From NCBI RefSeq assembly GCF_000711825.1, contig NZ_JONJ01000003.1:124001-188000 (forward strand): DNA of 64,000 nucleotides, written 5' to 3'. The notes under the pieces are model-generated. The model did not search any database. It was given only the letters and a program-made list of their open reading frames with translations, and was not told the DNA's origin. Source of the stretch: [Clostridium] aminophilum DSM 10710. GTDB taxonomy: Bacteria; Bacillota; Clostridia; Lachnospirales; Lachnospiraceae. Below, one piece after another: positions 26,097-35,111 of the stretch; the stretch's first letter is position 1, and each line of letters opens with the position of its first letter. Position numbers and translations under genes: made by a program.

Positions 26097-26780
26097 ATGA
26101 CGGAATTGCTGAAACAATTCAACAGGAAGAACAACTGCGAAGCCAGCGAAGAACTGGGACAGAACCGCAATAAGGCGGTTTTATATGTTCACGGAAAAGG
26201 CGGAAACGCGGAGGAGGCAGAACATTATATGGAGCTCTTTCCGGAGTGTGATGTGTATGGATTGGACTACCGGACGGATCTTCCGTGGGAGACGAACCTT
26301 GAGGTGGAGAGCGTGGTGAATGATTTGAGCGGGAGATACCGTCATATCATACTGATCGCTAACAGCATCGGCGCATTTTATTCCATAAATGCGAATATTG
26401 GAGAGAAGATCGAGCGGGCCTTTTTCATTTCACCGATGGTTAATATGGAAAAACTGATTCTCAGCATGATGACGTGGGCGAAAGTATCCGAGGCGGATTT
26501 GCAACGAGAAAAAAACATCCGGACGGAGTTCGGTGAGGATCTGTCATGGGAGTATCTCTGCTATGTGAGAGAACATCCGGTTTCCTGGAGGGTTCCGACC
26601 GATATTTTGTATGGGTCGGAAGATCATCTGCAGGATCAGGAAACTGTCCGGAATTTCGCGGAGAAAACAGAAGCATCTCTGACCGTGATGAAAGGCGGAG
26701 AGCACTGGTTTCACACGGAAGAGCAGGTGGCATTTCTGGATCGGTGGCTGGAAGCAAAGACCGGGACTGTGAGAGATTGA
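26097..26780 (+). CDS. Alpha/beta hydrolase
   Basis: A 227-residue small hydrolase. The oxyanion strand is VLYVHGKGGNAEEA, the nucleophile elbow is ANSIGAF (Ser), the acid is in LYGSEDH, and the His is in GGEHWFHTEEQ, in the right order. Substrate unknown. The start at 26097 follows AAGGAAATG at the edge of the repeat region. It probably shares a transcript with the TetR gene. Confidence 0.88.
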   Translation: MTELLKQFNRKNNCEASEELGQNRNKAVLYVHGKGGNAEEAEHYMELFPECDVYGLDYRTDLPWETNLEVESVVNDLSGRYRHIILIANSIGAFYSINANIGEKIERAFFISPMVNMEKLILSMMTWAKVSEADLQREKNIRTEFGEDLSWEYLCYVREHPVSWRVPTDILYGSEDHLQDQETVRNFAEKTEASLTVMKGGEHWFHTEEQVAFLDRWLEAKTGTVRD

Positions 26781-26920
26781 TTAGACTGATAAATCAGAAA
26801 ATAAATTTTGGAAATCGCAGTGAAAAGGATATAATGAAATTGATGGCGTAAATCAAGATCCAATGCCGTGGTGTGCCGTCATCCGGCGGGATCGGCATAT
26901 ATCTGTATGGAGGGTTTGAG

Positions 26921-27733
26921 ATGAATATCCGGAATTTTGAAAATGACACCCGAAAGTTTGCGGAAAACAAAGATAATTTCTATGTTCTTGAGTATCTGCG
27001 CGATGCCAGCGTATCACCGATGAATGCCGCGGCGGAGTACTACATGAGCAAGATGGGCGTTCACAGAAGACAGGTTGCGATCAAGCTGGAAAACGGCCGT
27101 TCGGCAATGATTCAGAGCGGTGCCATGCAGTGGATGGCCGGAGACATCAATGTGAGTACCGGGGTAAAAGGCGTCGGTGATTTCTTTGGAAAAATGATGA
27201 AAGGTGCAGTCACGGGAGAATCTGCGATTAAGCCGGAGTACACCGGAAACGGGTGGCTGGTTTTGGAACCGACCTACAAATATATTCTTCTGGTTGACGT
27301 GGCAGAATGGGGATCGGGTCTGACCATCGAGGATGGCATGTTTTATGCATGCGCCGGAACGGTGAAGACGGCAGTGGTTGCGCGAAAGAATCTTTCCTCC
27401 GCAACACTTGGCGGAGAAGGACTGTTTAATCTGAGTCTGTCCGGCTCCGGTGTGGCAGCTCTGGAGAGTAATGTGCCGTATGATGAGCTGATCGAAGTGG
27501 AACTGGATAACGATACGCTGAAGATCGACGGCAATTATGCGGTGTGCTGGTCCTCCAGCCTTGATTTTACCGTGGAGAGAACGACAAAGACGCTGATCGG
27601 CTCGGCTGCTAGCGGAGAAGGACTGGTCAATGTATTCCGTGGCACCGGAAAGGTCCTGATGAGTCCGGTGACTCCGACCACCTCGCTGTATGAGGCGACC
27701 AATACGGTGTCGGCAAAGGCAGCGAAGAAATGA
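26921..27733 (+). CDS. AIM24-family protein (DUF124)
   Basis: A 270-residue AIM24/TRAP-like beta-rich protein: SGAMQWMAGDINVST, GLFNLSLSGSGVAALES and an acidic turn YDELIEVELDNDTLKIDGNYAVCW are the family's features. The role is unclear; members are often near stress or membrane genes. GGAGGG before 26921 fixes the start, removing the upstream in-frame residues. A strong terminator follows at 27764. Confidence 0.88.
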   Translation: MNIRNFENDTRKFAENKDNFYVLEYLRDASVSPMNAAAEYYMSKMGVHRRQVAIKLENGRSAMIQSGAMQWMAGDINVSTGVKGVGDFFGKMMKGAVTGESAIKPEYTGNGWLVLEPTYKYILLVDVAEWGSGLTIEDGMFYACAGTVKTAVVARKNLSSATLGGEGLFNLSLSGSGVAALESNVPYDELIEVELDNDTLKIDGNYAVCWSSSLDFTVERTTKTLIGSAASGEGLVNVFRGTGKVLMSPVTPTTSLYEATNTVSAKAAKK

Positions 27734-27763
27734 TGATATTTGAATTTGTATGATGAGAAGAAA

Positions 27764-27793
27764 CAGCCTTCCCGGCATGTGTCGGGAAGGCTG
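27764..27793. terminator. Strong hairpin terminator
   Basis: CAGCCTTCCCG pairs perfectly with CGGGAAGGCTG across an 8-base loop between convergent genes. The U-tract is short on the plus strand, while TTTCTTCTC follows on the minus strand, so it may stop transcription from both sides. Confidence 0.7.
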
Positions 27794-27911
27794 TTATACT
27801 GCAAATGAGAGAGTTGAGAGGGAGTTTGCCAACGCAGGAATTATGGTTGTTAGACCATAAAAACGCCAACCGGTGAGGCGACACGGAAGGTCGAAAAACC
27901 GACCGGGAGAC

Positions 27912-28610
27912 TCACAGATCGTCCAGTTCGTCCGCGGGCACGGGATTCGGATTCTTTTCCGTCTTTACGATCATGCCATCTTTCATCACGATCGTAGTAT
28001 CCATCATTTTCGGAATCGCAGTGTTATGAGTGACCATGACGATCGTGGTGCCATACTTCTTATTGATTTCTTCGAGCAGTTTCAGTATTTCTTTGGAAGT
28101 GACAGAATCCAGAGCACCCGTCGGCTCATCGCACAGAAGAACCGGGGAGTTTTTGATCAATGCCCTTGCAATGGAAACTCTCTGCTGCTGGCCGCCGGAC
28201 AGTTCCGGCGGATACATTTTCTCAAGGCGTTCAAGCCCCAGAACATGCAGAAGCATCTCGTAATCCATCGGCGATTTGCTCAGCCGGGCTCCGACTCTGA
28301 TATTGTCTCGGACACACAGATTGGGTAACAGGTTATAAAACTGAAATACGAAACCCAATTTATCTCTTCGGAAACAGCGCAATTCCTCTTTGTTGAAGCC
28401 GGTTATCTCCATTCCATCAATCAGAATTTCACCCTCATCCGGGGTCTCCAAACCGCCGATACAGTTCAGCAAGGTTGATTTACCGCTTCCGGAGGAACCG
28501 ATGATCACGCATTTTTCCCCGGCCGCAATATCGCAGGATACACATTTTAATGCTTCAATCTTACTGCTTCCGCTGCCATATGTTTTCTTAATATTTTTAA
28601 CCGTTATCAT
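27912..28610 (-). CDS. ABC transporter ATP-binding protein (MacB/LolD type)
   Basis: An ATPase of 232 residues with Walker A GSSGSGKST, the Q-loop FQFYNLLPNL, signature LSGGQQQR and Walker B VLLCDEPTGALD. It energises the FtsX-type permease encoded just upstream on the same strand. The frame could begin at 28655, but MITVKNIKKTYGSGSS at 28610 is the normal start, after AAAGGCGG. Such pairs often export peptides or act as resistance mechanosensors. Confidence 0.92.
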   Translation of the reverse strand: MITVKNIKKTYGSGSSKIEALKCVSCDIAAGEKCVIIGSSGSGKSTLLNCIGGLETPDEGEILIDGMEITGFNKEELRCFRRDKLGFVFQFYNLLPNLCVRDNIRVGARLSKSPMDYEMLLHVLGLERLEKMYPPELSGGQQQRVSIARALIKNSPVLLCDEPTGALDSVTSKEILKLLEEINKKYGTTIVMVTHNTAIPKMMDTTIVMKDGMIVKTEKNPNPVPADELDDL

Positions 28611-28629
28611 GAAAATCAGCCGCCTTTCT

Positions 28630-30873
28630 TTATTCATTTGCCCGTATAAGATCAAGCTCGTTTATCGTTTTGATCTGTCTGGAAGGACCAAATGCTGCTA
28701 TCAGATATATAAAAATGACAACAGCGACATCTCTTATGAAGTTTATAACGGAATAGCTTAAATGAATCCCGACGGGGGTGGTATTCATTAAGTACCGGAC
28801 TACAATATTAGAAAAACGGAACCCCGTAAGTAATCCGATGATTCCACATAAAACAGTGAACACTGCAGTACTGGAAAGAAATATCAGCTGAAGTTCCCGG
28901 TTGCTGTAGCCCAGTACAGAGTGGATCGCAATCTGGTGCATTCCTCCATTTACAGAAAAACGTACAATGAAAATGACCATCGCCAAATAAAAGAGCAGCG
29001 ATACCGTTATTAAGAATATCCTCATCCTTCCTGATTCAAGTTTAAAACTTTTGATCGGTTTTAGATAGTCTTCTCTTTTATATGAGCCAAGCAGTTCCGA
29101 CGGGGAGTAATCGCAGACCTCATTTGAGTAGATGCTGTTATAAACCTTTCCCTTTCCCAAACGACTGCGCAGATCATCGATGTTCATATAGGCAGTTAAC
29201 ATAACATCATAATCTGCCACGCTGGCAATCGGGAATGTATATGCTTCTCCCGTCAGATCATCATATACGGTAAAACTGTCATTTTCCTTTAGACCGTAGT
29301 GTGAGGCAACCGCACTGCTGATCAGTACTTTTCCGTTTAGATCACTCGTATCTACATGAAAGAATTCGCCGGTTGATTCGAGTCCGAGAAATTGAATATC
29401 GGACATGTAATCCGTATCACCGATCTTGAAGACCTTTTTGTAAACAGCTTCGCCCGAAGTTAGCGGTTCATCGGATTCCTCCATGAGATCATATACGTAT
29501 TCATAATTAATCTCCTGCGGAAGTCTTTCTTCGATATTGCTAACAAATTGTCCGATACCGATTCCAAGCATATAGACCATTCCGGACACAAGCGAGCCGG
29601 TAAGGAGAACCGCACATAAGCCGATATCCTTTGTAAAGCGCGAAAAGATCAGATCCAACAGGATACCGCGGCCGTTTCCGCGGCTTTTGTACTTCCGGGT
29701 ATCGTTGTTGAAGGTTCCTTTCAGCAATGCCACCGGAGCCATCGAAAAGAGCTTGTTTAATCGGACAAAATTGATAAGAAAACAAACAATCGGAGGTATC
29801 AGCACGCAATAGATAAAGATGAACGGCGAAGTCTGAATCGGAACATAGGGAACGCAGTAATAATCGGAATTTGAGATCAACTTGGCCGCACTGAACCATA
29901 TACTGGCAAGCCATCCGAGGAATCCGGCGACAAATGAAATAAGCGTTGGCGGAGCAAGATACATGATGATGACATCCGTCTTCTTTACCCCCATAGCGTA
30001 AAGCGATCCGATCGAAGCACTTTCTTTCTCAATCGCGGATTTGATTCCAAGATAGAATACGACGGAGACGAGGATCAGTAAGCCGATTCCGATAATAAAG
30101 CCGGCAATTTCATACGCAAAACCATCAGCCACTGCGGAGCACATTCTCTCATTATTGGCCCGCGGGACGAATGTTAGGAGATTCGCGTCTGCTCCGAAGG
30201 AAGCCTGTATTTCCCCGCGAAGTTCATCATCGGAACCTTCATCCGGCAGTTTATAGGAGTATACATATTCCTGCCGGGTGCCGTTTCCTGTCTGCGAAAG
30301 CAATGTATCATATCCTTCATCCGTCAGGAATGCAAGACCAAATGAATGACTGTCCGAACTGTAATCCGACAAACCTCTGGAAGGCATATCATAATCGGTA
30401 ACCGAGCCAATGCCGCAAACATGATACTGCTGCGAACCAATGTTCAGGTCATCCCCGACTGCGATTCCATTTGAAGCCGCATAGCATTTGTCCAATACAA
30501 GCTCCTGCGGATCCTCCGGATAATGACCTTCATCAAGGACCAACAGGTCGATCTTTTGGCGGTTCTTAAACATGCGAAGGATACTGCCATTTTCCAGTTC
30601 AAGATCAAATGAAAAAATCCGTTCCAGCGCATATCCCTGTTCTTTCAGGGAGGACTCGTCCGGATCGGTCAGAGGTTTTCTCAGGGAAAACTGTCCGTCC
30701 TGATAATTGGAAGCGATATAATTCTTTCCGCAGACAAGATTATAGGAATAGGTAATGGACGCCAGGGAAGAAGCAATATACATGCCACCGGCAATCAGCA
30801 ACCCCATCAGAAGGTAGGTGATCCGGTTTCGATATAAATCTCTCCAAATGTTGTTTTTCAGGATTTCCAGCAT
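28630..30873 (-). CDS. FtsX-like ABC transporter permease
   Basis: A 747-residue permease: an N-terminal membrane helix (~18-40), a large extracellular MacB-like domain, three helices around 255-375, a second helix/external domain set, and three C-terminal helices (~635-735). This is the duplicated FtsX arrangement of MacB-like exporters. AAGGAG sits just ahead of the start at 30873. The ATPase follows on the same transcript. The substrate, possibly a peptide, antibiotic or lipid, is not shown. Confidence 0.88.
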   Translation of the reverse strand: MLEILKNNIWRDLYRNRITYLLMGLLIAGGMYIASSLASITYSYNLVCGKNYIASNYQDGQFSLRKPLTDPDESSLKEQGYALERIFSFDLELENGSILRMFKNRQKIDLLVLDEGHYPEDPQELVLDKCYAASNGIAVGDDLNIGSQQYHVCGIGSVTDYDMPSRGLSDYSSDSHSFGLAFLTDEGYDTLLSQTGNGTRQEYVYSYKLPDEGSDDELRGEIQASFGADANLLTFVPRANNERMCSAVADGFAYEIAGFIIGIGLLILVSVVFYLGIKSAIEKESASIGSLYAMGVKKTDVIIMYLAPPTLISFVAGFLGWLASIWFSAAKLISNSDYYCVPYVPIQTSPFIFIYCVLIPPIVCFLINFVRLNKLFSMAPVALLKGTFNNDTRKYKSRGNGRGILLDLIFSRFTKDIGLCAVLLTGSLVSGMVYMLGIGIGQFVSNIEERLPQEINYEYVYDLMEESDEPLTSGEAVYKKVFKIGDTDYMSDIQFLGLESTGEFFHVDTSDLNGKVLISSAVASHYGLKENDSFTVYDDLTGEAYTFPIASVADYDVMLTAYMNIDDLRSRLGKGKVYNSIYSNEVCDYSPSELLGSYKREDYLKPIKSFKLESGRMRIFLITVSLLFYLAMVIFIVRFSVNGGMHQIAIHSVLGYSNRELQLIFLSSTAVFTVLCGIIGLLTGFRFSNIVVRYLMNTTPVGIHLSYSVINFIRDVAVVIFIYLIAAFGPSRQIKTINELDLIRANE

Positions 30874-30998
30874 AACAGACTCCTTAAGGATGTATTTTCT
30901 TCAAACAGATCAGTTCATATACACTGATTCTGACTCAATAATAACACATTTTATTCTTTGGCTAAAATGTTCCATATGTAAAGGAGAATATAAAAGAA

Positions 30999-31049
30999 GA
31001 TGATACCTGGCGGAAACATGGAACGTATCAGGTTTCCGTAGGTATCATC
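30999..31049. repeat. Two-part inverted repeat
   Basis: GATGATACCT (30999) pairs with AGGTATCATC (31049), and inside it CGGAAAC pairs with GTTTCCG: 17 paired bases with a 14-base loop and small bulges. No U-tract follows on either strand, so it is a cruciform or protein site rather than a clear terminator. It lies between the ABC transporter promoter and the end of coaBC. Confidence 0.7.
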
Positions 31050-31133
31050 GGGAATGTGATCGGCTATGGAACTGGCACTGCGGTGCATGGAAAATGTTTG
31101 AGCCGTGAAATGAAGAAGCGGAGAATCCGGTGT

Positions 31134-32330
31134 TTACCGCAGTTTCAGGATCTCGTCCAGAAGCCGGTTTGCGGCATCCCACTTTGACATCAGCGGAAGC
31201 TCGGTTTCCGACTTGCCGGAAATCAGTGTCAGCACGTTGGTGTCCCCCTGAAAACCGGCCCCGGAAACCTTGACATTGTTCGCCGCGATCAGATCCAGAT
31301 GTTTCTTTTCAAGCTTTTTTCTGGAATTTTCCAGCATGTTTTCGGTCTCCATGGAAAAGCCGCAGAGGAACTGCCCCTCCTTTTTGTGCTCGCCGAGGTA
31401 TTGAAGGATGTCTCTGGTTCGCTCAAGCGAAAGACTCAGATCCGAGCCGTCATCTTTTTTCTTGATCTTGTTGTCCGAAACACTGGCAGGACGGTAATCC
31501 GCAACCGCGGCAGCCTTGATGATGATATCGGATTCATTCTGCCGGCCGGTGATCTCGCGGAACATGTCCTCGGCGCTGCGGATGGGAACGACACTTACGC
31601 CGGCAGGCGCGGAAAGTTCTGTAGGGCCGCTGACGAGTGTGACGTCTGCACCGCGGCAGGCAGCGGCGGAAGCAATGCTGTAGCCCATTTTTCCGGAGGA
31701 GCGGTTGGTGATATAACGAACCGGATCCAGATCTTCGCAGGTAGGGCCGGCGCTGACCAGCACGTTCAGACCGGTCATATCCTTTTCATGAGCACAGGAA
31801 TTCACAATCCAGTCGACGATGGTTTCCGGACTTGCCAGTTTGCCGGAGCCCTCATATCCGCAGGCAAGATGTCCGCTTTCCGGCGAAATCATGGTGAAGC
31901 CGTAATGCACAAGCTTTGCGACATTGTCCTTTACGATGGGATTCTGCCACATGTGTGTATTCATGGCCGGAGCAATCAGCCTTGGACATCTGCATGCGAG
32001 GAGCGTGGTGGAAAGCATATCGTCCGCGATGCCGTTAGCGAGTTTTCCGATGATATTGGCGGTTGCCGGGGCAATGATCACGCAATCCGCCTTGTCCGCA
32101 AGCGCGATATGTTCGACTTCATAGGGGTGATTGCGGTCAAATGTATCAGTCACTACTCTGTTGTGGCAAAGAGCCTCAAACGTGTTCGGAGTGATGAAGT
32201 TCAGCGCATGCTCTGTCATAATGACATCCACATTGGCGTGAAGCCTGACAAGACGGGAACAGATATCCGCCGCCTTGTAGGCGGCGATGCCGCCGGTTAC
32301 GCCGAGTAATATGTTTTTACCTTTCAGCAT
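31134..32330 (-). CDS. coaBC: Bifunctional phosphopantothenoylcysteine synthetase/decarboxylase
   Basis: CoaBC joins cysteine to phosphopantothenate and then decarboxylates the product, steps two and three of coenzyme A synthesis. The 398-residue protein has the flavin-binding CoaC half first (LLGVTGGIAAYKAAD, IAPATANIIGK, the PAMN block), then the CoaB ligase half (VLVSAGPTCEDLDPVRYITN, SSGKMGYSIA). AAAGGAG before 32330 sets the start. It follows coaX on the same strand. Confidence 0.96.
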   Translation of the reverse strand: MLKGKNILLGVTGGIAAYKAADICSRLVRLHANVDVIMTEHALNFITPNTFEALCHNRVVTDTFDRNHPYEVEHIALADKADCVIIAPATANIIGKLANGIADDMLSTTLLACRCPRLIAPAMNTHMWQNPIVKDNVAKLVHYGFTMISPESGHLACGYEGSGKLASPETIVDWIVNSCAHEKDMTGLNVLVSAGPTCEDLDPVRYITNRSSGKMGYSIASAAACRGADVTLVSGPTELSAPAGVSVVPIRSAEDMFREITGRQNESDIIIKAAAVADYRPASVSDNKIKKKDDGSDLSLSLERTRDILQYLGEHKKEGQFLCGFSMETENMLENSRKKLEKKHLDLIAANNVKVSGAGFQGDTNVLTLISGKSETELPLMSKWDAANRLLDEILKLR

Positions 32331-32414
32331 TGTGTGCTCCTTTTCTCGTTTTCGTGAAACTGCATATGGGGATTGAGGACTCGTTTCCGGCATGCGGTGC
32401 GTCAGTACCGCATC

Positions 32415-33218
32415 TCACTGCAGAACTGCTTCGGATGATGTCATGGGGACATTTTTCCTGTAGAGAATCTCCAGACCGTTCAGAAGAAGATCGGGTTCAA
32501 AACAGGCCGGATGTTTCATCCATGGAAGGACCAGCCGGCCGAGACCGCCGGTAAGCACGAGCGGAAGATTTTCAACATCAAGATGCATTTCCTCCGCCAC
32601 GCGCTCGTGAATTCCGTCAATCATGGCAGCAGTGCCGATGACGGAACCGTTGATCATGCAGGAGACGGTATCATTTCCCAAAAGGGCTTTCGGCGAGTCA
32701 GCCATAAGCTCAGGAAGCTGCGCCGTTTTTTGCGCTTCCGCGTCCAGTCCGAGCTGAACACCCGGTGAGATCATTCCTCCGTTAAAGTAGCCTTCGGCGT
32801 CAAGGGTGGACATTGTTGTGCATGTCCCCAGATCGTAGATGATCAGCGGAGCGCCGTATTTTTCTCTTGCGGCAATCATGTCCACCATCCGGTCCATTCC
32901 AAGCCGGTCTATATCGTAGTCCCGGACCGGAATATCGATATGGCTTCTGTCTGCAATCATTGGATTATGACCGGTGAAATGCCGGATGGCCGTCGACAGT
33001 ATGGGATTCAGATCCGGTACAACGGAAGAAATGATAGCCCCGTCGACGGCATTTCCGGAGATGGAGTGACTGAAAAAGATGGTTTCCAGCTCGTTCATGA
33101 AGCAGAGCGAATCCCAGTCACGTCTGGTTTCTGTCCTGTCCTGAAAAAGTTTCGTTCCGTCCTCGAAGAGGCCAATTACGATATTGGAGTTGCCAACGTC
33201 TATCAATAGTATTTTCAT
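32415..33218 (-). CDS. coaX: Type III pantothenate kinase
   Basis: CoaX phosphorylates pantothenate, the first committed step of coenzyme A synthesis. The 267-residue protein has the ASKHA phosphate loops: LLIDVGNSNIVIGLF at the N terminus, IIYDLGTCTTMSTLD in the middle, and LVLTGGLGRLV near the end. GGMISPGVQLGLDA is characteristic of CoaX. Its place between a pantothenate-type ECF component and coaBC makes a complete uptake-to-CoA module. Confidence 0.96.
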   Translation of the reverse strand: MKILLIDVGNSNIVIGLFEDGTKLFQDRTETRRDWDSLCFMNELETIFFSHSISGNAVDGAIISSVVPDLNPILSTAIRHFTGHNPMIADRSHIDIPVRDYDIDRLGMDRMVDMIAAREKYGAPLIIYDLGTCTTMSTLDAEGYFNGGMISPGVQLGLDAEAQKTAQLPELMADSPKALLGNDTVSCMINGSVIGTAAMIDGIHERVAEEMHLDVENLPLVLTGGLGRLVLPWMKHPACFEPDLLLNGLEILYRKNVPMTSSEAVLQ

Positions 33219-33334
33219 ATGTTATTCTCTGAATTTACATCTGATCTTTTGCGCAGATCGGCTGAAAGCATAGGTTTATCAAGAACAGATGGATTAAAGG
33301 CGGTTTTGACATATCGGGAGATTATGCCGGAAAA

Positions 33335-33364
33335 TGCCGGTCAAAACAGAGCGTCTGACCGGCA
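33335..33364 (-). terminator. Hairpin after the PanT-like gene
   Basis: TGCCGGTCA and TGACCGGCA form a perfect 9 bp stem with a 12-base loop. On the minus strand TTTT follows, so it could end or attenuate the transcript between the transporter gene and coaX. Confidence 0.6.
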
Positions 33365-33415
33365 TGACAGATTACGCGAGCAACGAGCCAAACCCCGTGC
33401 CTGCACATGGCTTTG

Positions 33416-33470
33416 GCGACTGCCGCGAAACGCGCGCAAACTTGCGGAGCGTGTTTCGCCTTGTTATTTT
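33416..33470. repeat. Dispersed ~50 bp repeat, copy B
   Basis: Counterpart of 15952-16005: GCGACTGCCGCGAAACG, CAAACTTG, GGAGC and GTGTTTC appear in the same order. Its end overlaps the last codons of the PanT-like gene, so part of that C terminus (IKARIAAK) may derive from the repeat. Confidence 0.5.
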
Positions 33471-34144
33471 GCTGCGATACGTGCCTTGATCAGCGCTGTC
33501 ACAACGACAGGAACGATGACTGCGGCCACAAGCATCTCGGGAATACCGTTTGTGAATACAATGCCGAGTATCACACCGAGTACTTTTTCAACGGGGATGC
33601 CGTTCGCCTGAGCGTAGGCATTCCGGAAGATTACAAAGATGGATCCCATGACAAGGCCGGTGTTGGTTAAGGCGCCAAGCGCGCCGCAAACGGTGAGCAG
33701 GACGAAACGTACTGCGTCATTCATCTTCGGAAGCATTTTTTTACCTGCCGCATAAAGAAGAAACGGTGTAACGCCGACGAGCATACGCGGCACAAAGCAG
33801 ATGAATAAAGCCCACGGAGAACCGTGCGACAGTCCCGGAACCGGTACGGTAGGGGTAAATGCGAACGATAAGATGCTCGGAGTCATGATGTTTTTAAAAA
33901 GACTGGTTGCTCCGAACAGGAATCCGAGAAAGGCACCCTTTTTCGGGCCGAGAACGATGGCACCGATAATAACCGGCACATGCAGGATCGTTGCCTTAAT
34001 GAGCGGCAGATCGATGATGCCGAATGGGGTAAATGCCATGATCAGAACGATGGCTGTAAACATCGCCATGATCGAAAGGTCACGTACCCGGCTGGATACA
34101 CCGACGCCGGAAGCCGAAGTGGTTGCAGTAACGTTGTTATTCAT
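33464..34144 (-). CDS. ECF transporter S component, probably for pantothenate
   Basis: A 226-residue membrane protein with six hydrophobic segments and the ECF S-component region that docks the energising module. GAIVLGPKKGAFLGFLFGATSL and the FTPTVPVP loop resemble PanT-type vitamin transporters. Co-location with coaX and coaBC strongly suggests pantothenate. AGGAGGAAA precedes the ATG. The shared T and A components must be encoded elsewhere. Confidence 0.82.
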   Translation of the reverse strand: MNNNVTATTSASGVGVSSRVRDLSIMAMFTAIVLIMAFTPFGIIDLPLIKATILHVPVIIGAIVLGPKKGAFLGFLFGATSLFKNIMTPSILSFAFTPTVPVPGLSHGSPWALFICFVPRMLVGVTPFLLYAAGKKMLPKMNDAVRFVLLTVCGALGALTNTGLVMGSIFVIFRNAYAQANGIPVEKVLGVILGIVFTNGIPEMLVAAVIVPVVVTALIKARIAAK

Positions 34145-34184
34145 TTTTTTTCCTCCTGCTGCGGTCTCCGTCTTACGAGGCTTA

Positions 34185-34207
34185 CCCGGTACGGCTATCG
34201 TACCGGG
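34185..34207 (-). promoter_or_regulatory. Leader hairpin upstream of the PanT-like gene
   Basis: CCCGGTACG and CGTACCGGG form a perfect 9 bp stem with a 5-base loop, 41 bp before the start codon, in a GC-rich leader with further short complementary blocks. No U-tract follows. It may be part of a cis-regulatory RNA, but I do not recognise a known riboswitch. From 34208 to 34559 I see no gene. Confidence 0.45.
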
Positions 34208-34559
34208 CCCCCTGCGAAGTATCGCGCTCCCTCATTATGCCATTTGTTGTCCGGGCATGCAATATTTCTTATGATTCAAACTATTGAAAATATTCATGGA
34301 AATTAAAAACTATATGGATTGCTCCGGATACGGTTTGGAGTGCCTGCCGGCAAAAAATTCAAAACAGACATTTTGTATTTGGAGATGGTCTGCATTGTTT
34401 CGAAACAGAACGAATTCGATAAAAAAACTCAAACAAGGAATGGAAATATCCGGATAAGACGGAAGTTCATATTGGATCGCGAAAGTATTCCGATAAAATT
34501 GAAACGGTAATCGGAAAAATGATATAATGACTAAAATTTGTTACCACAAGGAGGAAAAA

Positions 34560-35111
34560 ATGATCAGGTGGATAATTATCGGAGTGGCAGTGGTTCTTAT
34601 TCTGTGGTTTGTTGCCGGCTACAATAGACTGGTACGGGCTGCAAACAAGGTGGAGGAAGCATTTTCCACCATGGATGTGTACCTGAAAAAGCGGTTTGAC
34701 CTGATTCCGAATCTGGTCGAGACGGTGAAAGGGTATGCAAAGCATGAGAGTGAGACACTGGACCGGGTGATTGCGGCAAGAAATGCGGCAGGAAACGCAA
34801 AGAGTGCGGAAGAGCGCATGGTAAATGAAGCGGCCATCAGCGGCGGCCTGCGCAATATCTTTGCTCTGGCGGAAAGTTATCCGGAACTGAAGGCCAATGA
34901 AAACTTTCTGGATCTGCAGGGACAGCTTCAGAAGATTGAGGAAGATATCGCCAATTCCAGAAAATACTATAATGCAACCGTTCGCATCTTTAACGATATC
35001 GTGATGACAATTCCGACCAATCTTATTGCTTCCATGTTCCATTTTGAGAAGAAGCCGATGTTTGAGGTTGCGGATGCAGCAGAGCGCGAGAATGTAAAGG
35101 TGAGCTTTTGA
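34560..35111 (+). CDS. lemA: LemA family protein
   Basis: A 183-residue LemA protein: one N-terminal membrane helix (residues ~3-20), then NRLVRAANKVEEAFSTMDV, KRFDLIPNLVETVKGYAKHE and a C-terminal RIFNDIVMTIPTNLIASMF block. LemA proteins form membrane-anchored helical bundles of uncertain role. AAGGAGG precedes ATG 34560. The stop shares a base with the DUF2207 start, the common lemA-DUF2207 pairing. Confidence 0.94.
   Translation: MIRWIIIGVAVVLILWFVAGYNRLVRAANKVEEAFSTMDVYLKKRFDLIPNLVETVKGYAKHESETLDRVIAARNAAGNAKSAEERMVNEAAISGGLRNIFALAESYPELKANENFLDLQGQLQKIEEDIANSRKYYNATVRIFNDIVMTIPTNLIASMFHFEKKPMFEVADAAERENVKVSF

Noticed and set aside
25806-26170. Hydrophobic repeat protein on the minus strand
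   Set aside because: The repeating hydrophobic peptide is only the complement of the 24 bp repeat. No start signal and antisense to real genes.
31299-32309. 336-residue plus-strand frame opposite coaBC
   Set aside because: A shadow of the strongly biased coaBC codons; no family resemblance.
34145-34260. Named riboswitch (TPP, THF, FMN) before the PanT-like gene
   Set aside because: None of the conserved cores I know is present. Kept only as an unassigned leader hairpin.
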